From the NCBI GenBank assembly GCA_003669555.1, contig QWOS01000025.1, positions 1 to 64,000 on the forward strand: DNA of 64,000 nucleotides. Direction: 5' to 3'. Both the position numbers and the translations under genes were made by a program. Shown here in pieces: positions 25,419-33,849 of the stretch (positions are counted from its first letter, which is position 1; each line of letters begins with the position of its first letter). The notes under the pieces were generated by a model, which was not told the origin of the DNA, did not search any database, and saw only the letters and a list, made by a program, of their open reading frames with translations. The stretch comes from Planctomycetota bacterium. GTDB taxonomy: Bacteria > Planctomycetota > Planctomycetia > Gemmatales > Gemmataceae.

Positions 25419-28400
25419 TTACTTTCCCGCCACCCACACGCCTACCCCGCCCTGGAAGGCGAAGAAGTCGTCAAGGACGCTGAGGTCTGTGGCGTTGAAG
25501 GCCTTGACCTGGGCGGACTGGGTTTGGGTGCCGGCGATAATGTCGGCCTTGCCATCTAGGTTAATGTCGGCGCTGGCCACGCTGACCCCGCCGTTGAAAT
25601 CGACCGCGAAGGCGTCGAACGATTGCTTCTGGGTGCCATCGGCACCGCTGAAGACCTTCACATGGGGGTCGCCGCCGGGGCCTGCCCCGGTCAGGATGTC
25701 GGCCTTGCCGTCGCCGTCCACATCGCCGGCGCCGACATTCACGCCACCCAGGAACTGGGGCAGGTAAGCGTAGAAGGAGTAGAGGGCCTGGGCGGTGGCG
25801 CTGTCGAACACCACCACATGGGGGGAGACGCCCACGCCGCTGCCGGTGATGATGTCAGCCTTGCCGTCACCGGTGACATCGCCAGCGGCCACATTGATGC
25901 CGCCAAGGTACTCCGGTGCGTAGGCGTAGAAGCTCTGCTGGGTGGCGCCGGTTGTGCCATTGAACACGCAGACATTGGGGGCGCTGTCCGGTCCGGTGCC
26001 GGTGACGACCTCGGCCTTGCCATTGCCGTCCACATCGCCCGCGGCGACACGCACACCGCCGAGGAACTGCTCGGCGTAGGCGTAAAACGAGCTGATCACG
26101 GCGAGGGTGTTGCCATCGAGCACCAGCACATGGGGGGCCACACCGGCGCCGGTGCCGGTGACGAGGTCGGCCACGCCGTCACCGTTCACATCGCCCTGGG
26201 CCACGGTGATCGCGCCCTGGTAGCCTGTGCCGTAGGGGGCGAAGGTCAGGCGGGGTGTGCCGTTGGCGTTGAAGATACTCACTAGGCCGCCTTGGCCGCT
26301 GCCGGCGGCGATGAACGGGCCAGCCAGGGGAGGCGTGGGGTTGGTGCCGATTTTTATGCCGTATTGGGCATAGCCGACATTGCCCACGCTATCCGTTGCG
26401 CTCACGGTGAAGGAACTGGGGCCGGTGGTGGTGGGTGTGCCGCTGATCAGCCCGTTGAAGCTGAGAGTCGGGCCAGCAGGCAAGGTGCCGGCGCTGAGGG
26501 CAAAGTTCACCGCGCCTGTGCCGCCCGTGGCGGTCAGCAACTGGCTGTAAGCCACTCCAGCCTTGCCACCAGGCAGGGTGGCAGGACTGATGACCACCAC
26601 CCCAGGTTGGGCGTTGTTCACCGGCAGGGTGCCCATGCTGGTGCCCTTGGGCCCGCCAGGCTGACTGATGTTAAAGGTCAATTGGAACGGACCGGGTTGG
26701 GTTGGCGTGCCGGTGATCAACCCAGAAGGGCTCATCGTCAAACCGGCGGGAAGCGGCACGCTTTGGGCATTCAACGCGAAGCTGAAGGGCTTGCTTGGGT
26801 CGCCACCGGTCACCAGCAATTGCTGGGTGTAAGGCTGGCCAACCGTGGCTGGAACCAGGGAGGCAATATTGATAACCGGCGTGACGAAGGTTTTGTTGAA
26901 AGAGATAGCCGTAATGCCCACGGCAGATGAGCCAACTGACTTACCAGAGTCTATGTTCAGGGCAGTGGGGGTGATGTCAATCTGGCCATCGTTGTTGAAG
27001 TCGCCTGTATTCAAATAAGCCATGGCGCGCTTATAATTAGGATCATAACCATCCGCTTCGTTGCTATAGCCGATGTACTGCTTGATGGTGCCAAAATTGC
27101 CTTTGCCGTCCCCTTCCACGATTCCAAAAAGGATTGACTGGGATGACCCGTTTGCCACACCCAGATCCAGATTGCCATCCCCGTTGAAATCAGCGAGGGC
27201 AATGGTCCCGTTCCAGGCGGGTCCACCGGTGGCGAAACCGGGGACGGGTGTCAGGGAGAAATCGGTTGTACCACCGGCGGGGGTGGTGTTGAGGAAAATG
27301 CTGATTGGAGCACTGGATGCCTGCCAATCGTGGATATTCGGGCTGATATCCACCAACAAGGCCAGGCTCACAATGTTGGGACTGGTGGCCAGATCGGTTT
27401 TGCCATCGTTGTTGAAATCGCCTGAAGTCAGATTGAGACCATAGGCGGAGCCAGCGGTCTGGAAAAAGAGGGCGCTGGGCTGGGTGAATTTGCCATCCCC
27501 GGGATTGGGAAATACGGTGATGCCATCGGCTTCAGGGATAGACAGATCCAAAGAGCCATCGCCGTTGAGGTCGGCCAGCAAGGTATTGACGACGGGTGTA
27601 TTGTCAAAGGGATCAGACTTTCTATTGGCGGCAAAAAGCTCTATGCCCCAGGCAGTGCTGGGTTGGCGCAGATTGATGGTGGTGTAGGCGGTGGAAGCAA
27701 AATCACCCACCCAATGGCCGGCGACAGGGTCGCTGATACCCAGGAAGACCTGGAAGCCGATCATGGGGAGGACATTGCCTCCGTCCGGAAGAACCATCGG
27801 CGTGGTCGAATAATTTTGGGCAACCAGATCAGGGATCTGATCCCCATTGACATCCCCCAAAGTCATTTGACCATAGCGGGCCGCCCAGGCATCCAAAGCC
27901 CCTCCATCCACCTTGATGAACGATTGCTGAACCGGATCCCATAACTCGCGAACGGTACGGGCACCGGCACCTGTTTCGCTGGCATCGCGGAGGGAGAGAA
28001 TGTCCTGAAACCCATCCTCATTAAGATCCACCACGGCAAATGATGCGCCGCCAAATTGGACTGCGACGCCATGATTAAGCAGGCCCGTGGTGGAATAGGT
28101 CAGGCCATTCGGCCCACCAAAGGCGACTTTGCCAAAGCCTCCGCGCCTAAATGGAATAAGTGGGTCTGTTTTAGTTCCATAACCAATCTGTTCAGTGATG
28201 ATGCCAGTTTGCAACAGGTCGGCGTAGCCATCCTGGTTGAAATCAACAGGTTGGTTGTGGATGTCCTTCGTGCCAATGAACGCCGCGTTGAAAGTCGAGT
28301 TCAAGGCAGTTTCAATGGGTGGAGGGGTGGGCTGAATACCCCAGGTGGGCACGCTCGTTGGTGCGCCACTCTCCATCAGCACTGCCGGCACGCAGCGCTC

Positions 28401-28490
28401 TTCCAGGCGGGCCAGATTCAGGGTCACTTGATGGCGGAGGGGCTTGGGGGAGGAAAGTTTGGTGAAACGGTTGAAAAGGCGACCCAACAT
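25419..28490 (-). CDS. FG-GAP/VCBS repeat surface protein with putative Ig domains
   Basis: The 1023-aa protein starts with a basic leader and L-A-R-L-E-E-R-C-V-P-A, an N-terminal motif seen in many large planctomycete exported proteins. Residues about 60-540 contain FG-GAP-like units (D-F-N-Q-D-G-Y-A-D, D-V-N-G-D-Q-I-P-D, D-F-N-N-D-G-K-T-D). Two He_PIG-type Ig segments follow (about 545-735; G-L-P/L-P-A-G-L-T-M-S-P-S-G-L-I-T-G-T-P). Five C-terminal units repeat about every 50 residues (F-Y-A-Y-A-P-E-Y-L-G-G-I-N-V-A-A-G-D-V). Such calcium-binding integrin-like propellers mediate surface binding or adhesion. The gene stands alone with its own promoter candidate and terminator. Confidence 0.88.
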   Translation of the reverse strand: MLGRLFNRFTKLSSPKPLRHQVTLNLARLEERCVPAVLMESGAPTSVPTWGIQPTPPPIETALNSTFNAAFIGTKDIHNQPVDFNQDGYADLLQTGIITEQIGYGTKTDPLIPFRRGGFGKVAFGGPNGLTYSTTGLLNHGVAVQFGGASFAVVDLNEDGFQDILSLRDASETGAGARTVRELWDPVQQSFIKVDGGALDAWAARYGQMTLGDVNGDQIPDLVAQNYSTTPMVLPDGGNVLPMIGFQVFLGISDPVAGHWVGDFASTAYTTINLRQPSTAWGIELFAANRKSDPFDNTPVVNTLLADLNGDGSLDLSIPEADGITVFPNPGDGKFTQPSALFFQTAGSAYGLNLTSGDFNNDGKTDLATSPNIVSLALLVDISPNIHDWQASSAPISIFLNTTPAGGTTDFSLTPVPGFATGGPAWNGTIALADFNGDGNLDLGVANGSSQSILFGIVEGDGKGNFGTIKQYIGYSNEADGYDPNYKRAMAYLNTGDFNNDGQIDITPTALNIDSGKSVGSSAVGITAISFNKTFVTPVINIASLVPATVGQPYTQQLLVTGGDPSKPFSFALNAQSVPLPAGLTMSPSGLITGTPTQPGPFQLTFNISQPGGPKGTSMGTLPVNNAQPGVVVISPATLPGGKAGVAYSQLLTATGGTGAVNFALSAGTLPAGPTLSFNGLISGTPTTTGPSSFTVSATDSVGNVGYAQYGIKIGTNPTPPLAGPFIAAGSGQGGLVSIFNANGTPRLTFAPYGTGYQGAITVAQGDVNGDGVADLVTGTGAGVAPHVLVLDGNTLAVISSFYAYAEQFLGGVRVAAGDVDGNGKAEVVTGTGPDSAPNVCVFNGTTGATQQSFYAYAPEYLGGINVAAGDVTGDGKADIITGSGVGVSPHVVVFDSATAQALYSFYAYLPQFLGGVNVGAGDVDGDGKADILTGAGPGGDPHVKVFSGADGTQKQSFDAFAVDFNGGVSVASADINLDGKADIIAGTQTQSAQVKAFNATDLSVLDDFFAFQGGVGVWVAGK

Positions 28491-29234
28491 GATGCAAGGC
28501 TCCTGGTACGAGAATCAAAAACAGCTGCGCTTGAGACCAGTTTTTTCCATAGATTTTTCCATAGATGTCGGCATGTTCCGCAGGCAGTTTAGGTGCCAAA
28601 CGAAACCGAGCGATTCGATTCTGGAAACAGAAGGGTGCGCAGAAACAGCCCAATCCCTCTATATTAATAATTTTTTAGGGGGTGGCAAGGGAAATTGCAA
28701 GGAATGAGGGGACTTTTCGGGGGAGGTGCCGGAGTTGCGGTTTTTGGAGGGCAGGCCTGTTTTTTTGGGAAAAGGCAGTTTCTTTTTATTTGGAACCAAA
28801 TGTCGGAATGGAAATGCCCTATTTTTCCCAGTGATTACCAACTACGGGTTTTAGCGGCGGTGCGGGTTTTGAGTCGGCAACGCGCCAAAACGCTGTCAGC
28901 ACAGGCCTGCGCAAGTCCGAGGGGTGCAGCGTCGGTTCCGGAAAAAAGCGAAGGTATTGGCAAACCAAAAAGTCCGGGAAACAATAATTCAGCGAGCCCA
29001 TTGGCAACTGACCAGGTGAGTGCTGGACAAGCTGTGGGGGGACCTGCCACATGTTCGACCTGAACCGGGAAACTGCTCCAGGGTGAATTCCCATTTCACG
29101 CACAGGCAGCTACCTGCTTGACCAGATGATGACTGGAATAGTGCCTGCGAATGTTTTTTGACCCTGGGTGCCTGCTGTCAGTCCCCGGAGATTTGGCGGC
29201 CCTTCATAACTTTGAAGCTGATTTGCTTTCGGGT
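28491..29234. other. Long intergenic region between FG-GAP and DUF1552 genes
   Basis: About 740 bases with no convincing gene; the open frames here have poor composition. It is more AT-rich than its surroundings near 28540-28820. A perfect 12-base tandem duplication (TTTTTCCATAGA, 28542-28565) lies 50 bases before the FG-GAP start codon on the other strand. Confidence 0.5.
28661..28688 (-). promoter_or_regulatory. Candidate sigma-70 promoter of FG-GAP gene
   Basis: On the minus strand TTGCCA (28688-28683) and TAATAT (28666-28661) are 16 bases apart, about 170 bases before the FG-GAP start codon. Matches are 5/6 and 4/6 to consensus. Confidence 0.3.
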
Positions 29235-30632
29235 TTATAGGTCTAATGACCCGGTGTACCCACCAAACGAATCGGTCTCGACGCCAAGCCTCTGCAGGAT
29301 GGTGACGAAAAATTTTGCCAGTGGCAGCTCTTCCACTTCAACCTTGCCTTGCCATTCAGAATCAGTGTCGATTCCTGCACCAGCCTGATTGTCTTCATTT
29401 CCTTTACCAAACTTGAGATACCGGCCGTTGTTGAAGCCAAAGTTCTTCCCACCAGCAGAAATGATCGGATAGTTGCGTGAGAGGTGAAAACTGCTGGAGG
29501 CGGACCCGTGCATTGCCAGCGTGTTGTCCAGCATGTTGCCTTTGCCGGTCGGCTCTGGAGTATCCTTCAAGCGCTGCGCGAAACGACCGAATTCCTCGGC
29601 CTGATAGCGATTGTAGGTGCCAAGATTCTTCCAGCCTTCGGGCTTTTTGACTTCATGAGTCAGGTGATGGGCAGCACCAAGGCCAACGGCTCGGGATAGC
29701 AGATCGTGTGGCCCTTCGCCATTTTCCCGCCCCAGCTGAAATGTCGCAACGCGGGTCGAATCGCTCAGAAAGGCGAGATAGATCAGCTCATACATCGTCT
29801 GAAAATAAAGTCTGGCCTCTTTAGGCTCCGCCTCCAGATGCAGGTTGTGGGTGTCAACCTTGGCAATCGGCTTGTCGATCCACATTTGGGCCTTCGCAAG
29901 CTTCAGCTCGGTATCTCGCACCGCATCAAGATACTGCTTGAGTGTCTCTTGATCCCGCTTGGATAGTTGGCGTCCCAGTGCCCGGGTGTTATCAATCAGA
30001 AAATCCAGGGCACTTTTGCTTCTCGCGAGTCTTGCAGCCGCATCTTTGCCGCTCGTCACAAACAGCATGTCGAAAATCTGCTTGGGCTTGTTCATTGCGG
30101 GGATCGGCCGTCCTTCACGATTGAAGGACTGGGTCTGGGCGCCACGAGGGCCACCAACCCCACCATTGGTTGACATGACCAGAGAAGAGTGTCGGGTAAA
30201 GGATTCCGCATGCTCCGCATAGGCCTGATCAAGGGAAATCGAATTCTGATAAGGGCCATGGCCGCCTATGGGCGCGCCCGTCAGATACTGATCGGCATTG
30301 GAATGGCCGTGAACCCTTCTTGCTGCGGGATGTGACAACCCTGAATAAATCGTGATGTCGCTGCGCAATGGCTCGAGAACATCGAGCACTTTTGTCAATT
30401 GGAAATCCTTTTCGCCGCCCCGGGGAAACCAGCTCCAATCCTTCCATGCCGGGTCGTTCCTGAGCGGCAGACCAACACCATCAGGGTGGTAGATACTGAC
30501 AAACCGTTTCGGCGTTTCGTCCGGACCTGGTTTGCCCAGGGCAAAGGTTTCAAACCAGGGCAAAGCCAAAGCCACCCCGGTGCCCCGAAGAAATGTCCTG
30601 CGGCCCAGCAGCAAGGATTTGTCATTCATCAT
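29235..30632 (-). CDS. DUF1552 family protein (cassette 2)
   Basis: Start taken at the ATG ending at 30632; a GTG at 30644, directly after the upstream stop codon, is possible. The 465-aa product has an R-R-T-F-L-R-G-T-G-V-A-L-A-L-P-W twin-arginine-type leader and the usual DUF1552 sections (F-V-S-I-Y-H-P-D-G-V, I-T-I-Y-S-G-L-S-H-P, V-H-G-H-S-N-A-D-Q-Y-L-T-G, L-D-N-T-L-A-M-H-G-S). It lies immediately downstream of the DUF1592 gene, so the order is the reverse of cassette 1. Biochemical function is unknown. Confidence 0.88.
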   Translation of the reverse strand: MMNDKSLLLGRRTFLRGTGVALALPWFETFALGKPGPDETPKRFVSIYHPDGVGLPLRNDPAWKDWSWFPRGGEKDFQLTKVLDVLEPLRSDITIYSGLSHPAARRVHGHSNADQYLTGAPIGGHGPYQNSISLDQAYAEHAESFTRHSSLVMSTNGGVGGPRGAQTQSFNREGRPIPAMNKPKQIFDMLFVTSGKDAAARLARSKSALDFLIDNTRALGRQLSKRDQETLKQYLDAVRDTELKLAKAQMWIDKPIAKVDTHNLHLEAEPKEARLYFQTMYELIYLAFLSDSTRVATFQLGRENGEGPHDLLSRAVGLGAAHHLTHEVKKPEGWKNLGTYNRYQAEEFGRFAQRLKDTPEPTGKGNMLDNTLAMHGSASSSFHLSRNYPIISAGGKNFGFNNGRYLKFGKGNEDNQAGAGIDTDSEWQGKVEVEELPLAKFFVTILQRLGVETDSFGGYTGSLDL

Positions 30633-30644
30633 TTTTTCCGGCAC

Positions 30645-33254
30645 TTACCTGGAGTTAAAAAGGTTGCTACTAATGATCAGGGGAATCAGGTCGCCTAACC
30701 TATCATCATGCTGCCTGAGTTGCGCAGTCAAGCCATCAATGTCAGCACGGTCACCGAACGAAAGTGGCCTGCCAAGAGCATAAGCTGTCAGTTTATGCAC
30801 CATCGCCCGGGCAAATTGATCCTGTCGGTCCGCCAGCAGATATCGCTTAAGCCCATCCACCCCGGCCAGCGTCTGCCGATTGAACAGTTCCGATGTCGCA
30901 TCGACAGGCTTGTTCTTGATGCTGGTCCGGAAAACTCCCAGGGCATCGTAGTTCTCAAACGCGATTCCCCACGGGTCAATCTTGGCGTGACACGCAATGC
31001 AGGCCGCCTTGTTCCGGTGATCGGCGATCCGCTCCTTCAAGGTCATTTTTAGAATTTCCGGGTTCGTCAGGTCGACTTCTGGCACATTCGGCGGCGGTGG
31101 AGGGGGTGGATCGTGGAGAATGCGTTTCAGCATCCAGACCCCCCGTTTCAGGGGATGGGAATCCTTGCCATCAGAGTTCATCGCGAGGATCGCAGCCCCG
31201 GTTAAAATGCCACCACGATTCGTTTGCGGATTGATTGACACTTTGCGGAAATGCGGGCCGTAAACCTTCGGAATCACATAGTGTGCCGCCAGCTTTTCGT
31301 TGACCACGGCGTAATCCGAATGAATGAAGTCCATGATGCTGTGGTTTTGCCGGAGGACTTCATCAAAGAAGGCGATTGGCTCTTCCTCTAGCGCATCTTT
31401 CAAGGGGGCAGGGATATGAGTCACACTGTTCAGGCCATCCAGGCCCAGCCATTGCTCAACGAAATGCTGCGAAAACCGTCTCGAACGGGGGTCGGCCAGC
31501 ATGCGTTGAACCTGAGCCGCCAGAACTTCAGGCTTTCTTAAATTTCCTTGCTCCGCAAGTTTCAGCAGTTCGTCATCAGGAATGCTGCACCATAGAAACA
31601 CGGCGAGACGGCTGGCCAGTTCCAGCTCACTGATATTTTTCGCGGATTGAGTCTTGCCGGTCGTCACTCGTTGTGTCAGGTAGAGGAACTCGGGCGTGGC
31701 CAGCGCGGTTGCCAGTACCTCCAGCATGGTATCTTCAAAAGTCGCGAATCCAGGCCGGTATTTCGCAAACAGCCCCATGAACTGGCCGACCTCCTGCGAG
31801 GTGACAGGGCGCCGCCAGACCTGTCTGAGGAATCGATTCAGCACCTCGCGGCCATAGATGTCCTCGCTACCCTTGTTGCGACTCGCAAAAAAAATGCTGG
31901 TGTGGGTTTTCGGTGGCCATTGCTCGTAATACGGAGCGCTGATCTCGATGTAGTCAATCAGAACATTGAGACGGTCTTCCCCGTTGGATGCATTGGAAAC
32001 ATTTTGAATGTGCAGGAACTCATCTCTTCTCGGATATGTTGTGGCGAGTTTACGAAACGGGTTGCGCTGGAGATCATTCAGGGGAATATCGAAGTTGATA
32101 AATTGGGGGTTGTCCCCGGATGCCGTAACCGGGATGTCGCGCTGACTGATTACCTGCGAGAAATTGGCATCGTTGCTGGTGTGGGCACTCAGCATCAGAC
32201 GCAGGCTGGCGTACTCATCCGGTTTTATCGTCGAGCGTCCCGCGCGAATACGAACGCGCATGATGCCTTCATCGGGAAGAAAGCGATCCAGATCCAGTTT
32301 CAACTCGCTGGATGATGGAAGAACCAGCATAACAGGCGAAAGAGCAGGCGTTTGCCCAGCAACAGCCCCTGCCGTTGGCATCGATTTCCCAGAATTGAAG
32401 CTGACACCCTTGCCGGTTTCCCGATTTATAAGGTGCGGGGCATTCCGGTGATTTTTATAGCGTTCATCGCCCTTGACGAATATTTTGGCATCTTTGCTGG
32501 AAGCCGCCTTGTCCATCTCCTGCTGCATCGGGATGAGATAGGTGACAGCTTCCGGACGACGGTTGCCACTCACAGTCGCCCGCCTAAGCGCTTTCAGGGC
32601 GATTTCACGATAGATCTCGAACTGCATGGAAGAAATCTGCAACAATTCCGAGCTGTTCTTGAAGCCATCTTCCGTGGTGGTTTCTGGTGGCAGCTTGTTC
32701 GCAAGGGCATAAGGCAGGCCAAGCAGATCCTGCAGGGCGTAGTCATACTCGTACTTCGTCAACCGGCGAAAAGAAGAATGGTCCTTGCTGTTGCGGCGCA
32801 CCAGGGAAGCCTTGTTCAGCTCCTCGCTGAGCCAATCAACCATGTTGCCTCGATCAGTGATGGCAAGTGCATAACCCGACTGGTTCTCGGGCGGCATTTC
32901 CGAGTTGCTGACCGCATTGTAAACCTCGCGCCATCGCTCAACATCAGGGCCAGCGAGCAAGTCGGGATTGAGTTGATCAATGCGAAGTCTGCCCTCGGAC
33001 TTTTTTGGCCCATGACAATTGATGCAACTTTTGTTCAGGATCGGCATCACCGACTTTTGAAAGTAAGCCACATTGGCCTTCGGAATCGCATCGGCAACAG
33101 TTGCGACCAGCTTGGTGTCTTTCAGGAATCTGGATTTTATGCGTCCCTGTTCTCTGGCCGCTTCCAGGGTGATCGGAGTACCTTGCCCATCATCCGCCAA
33201 TAGTGTGCATGTACTTCCAAACACAAGTAAAAGGGTGATCTTCAGAGTGTTCAT
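30645..33254 (-). CDS. DUF1592/DUF1588/DUF1585-type cytochrome c protein (cassette 2)
   Basis: I chose the ATG ending at 33254, which gives a signal peptide (M-N-T-L-K-I-T-L-L-L-V-F-G) and leaves a leader of about 60 bases after a candidate promoter at 33324-33352. An upstream ATG at 33317 would nearly coincide with that transcription start. The 869-aa product has C-I-N-C-H near residue 65, S-E-M-P-P-E-N after it, and a second heme motif C-I-A-C-H-A-K-I-D-P-W-G-I-A-F-E-N (DUF1588). The DUF1585-like end closes it. It is the first gene of a two-gene operon with the DUF1552 gene. Its reaction is unknown, and its sequence differs widely from the cassette 1 protein. Confidence 0.88.
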   Translation of the reverse strand: MNTLKITLLLVFGSTCTLLADDGQGTPITLEAAREQGRIKSRFLKDTKLVATVADAIPKANVAYFQKSVMPILNKSCINCHGPKKSEGRLRIDQLNPDLLAGPDVERWREVYNAVSNSEMPPENQSGYALAITDRGNMVDWLSEELNKASLVRRNSKDHSSFRRLTKYEYDYALQDLLGLPYALANKLPPETTTEDGFKNSSELLQISSMQFEIYREIALKALRRATVSGNRRPEAVTYLIPMQQEMDKAASSKDAKIFVKGDERYKNHRNAPHLINRETGKGVSFNSGKSMPTAGAVAGQTPALSPVMLVLPSSSELKLDLDRFLPDEGIMRVRIRAGRSTIKPDEYASLRLMLSAHTSNDANFSQVISQRDIPVTASGDNPQFINFDIPLNDLQRNPFRKLATTYPRRDEFLHIQNVSNASNGEDRLNVLIDYIEISAPYYEQWPPKTHTSIFFASRNKGSEDIYGREVLNRFLRQVWRRPVTSQEVGQFMGLFAKYRPGFATFEDTMLEVLATALATPEFLYLTQRVTTGKTQSAKNISELELASRLAVFLWCSIPDDELLKLAEQGNLRKPEVLAAQVQRMLADPRSRRFSQHFVEQWLGLDGLNSVTHIPAPLKDALEEEPIAFFDEVLRQNHSIMDFIHSDYAVVNEKLAAHYVIPKVYGPHFRKVSINPQTNRGGILTGAAILAMNSDGKDSHPLKRGVWMLKRILHDPPPPPPPNVPEVDLTNPEILKMTLKERIADHRNKAACIACHAKIDPWGIAFENYDALGVFRTSIKNKPVDATSELFNRQTLAGVDGLKRYLLADRQDQFARAMVHKLTAYALGRPLSFGDRADIDGLTAQLRQHDDRLGDLIPLIISSNLFNSR

Positions 33255-33849
33255 TGGCAGGCTTTTGCTCTTGGGCGGCGCGCAAAAATTAACGGTCGGT
33301 CGGTTGCCTTGTTTCATCTGTTAATAATACAATCGCAAACTTTGCCATGCAAGATGATAGCATTGGACAGGTCGGCGTCAAGTACCAAAAAATTTCGCCA
33401 GTAGTATCTGAAAAAATCCTGAGGGATTGGGCCGCGGTGAATGTGAAATCGCTTTTTCTTGGTGGCATACCGGCAGTGAGTGTGGCTACAGAAATAGCGA
33501 TCAGCACCATCAGGCACCAGTTCGCATTCCGATGGCCGCCAGCGCAAGCCTGGGGCAGGTCGGAAAGGAGTTTGCGAGACGGTCCCCGGGATCTGTGCGC
33601 TATTGGATCGGTTGGTGGAACCGGAGATGCGTGGGGATCCGGGTCAAAGGCGAATTCACGGAGGCAGTCATGGGAGACCAATAGGGTGGAGTTTGTGACC
33701 CGCAAGTTGCTATTGACGGTTCACCCTGGCCCCAAACTGGAAGCGGGGATTGGTGTGGGTTTTTCAGTGATTCCTGTTTACAATGAACCGCATCGGGTTA
33801 GTAGAAAAGTGCGTGATATTCAAGATTTTGTGGGTGGCAAAATAATGGA
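33255..33849. other. Divergent intergenic region
   Basis: About 595 bases between the DUF1592 gene and the kinase gene. A frame at 33347-33853 has poor composition and I do not consider it a gene. The DUF1592 promoter candidate lies at 33324-33352. Confidence 0.5.
33324..33352 (-). promoter_or_regulatory. Candidate sigma-70 promoter of DUF1592-DUF1552 operon
   Basis: On the minus strand TTGCAT (33352-33347) and TATTAT (33329-33324) are 17 bases apart. The -10 box matches 5/6. Transcription would begin near 33318. Confidence 0.45.

Noticed and set aside
28695-29063. 122-codon frame in the long intergenic region
   Set aside because: No ribosome-binding site or domain, and its composition is erratic.
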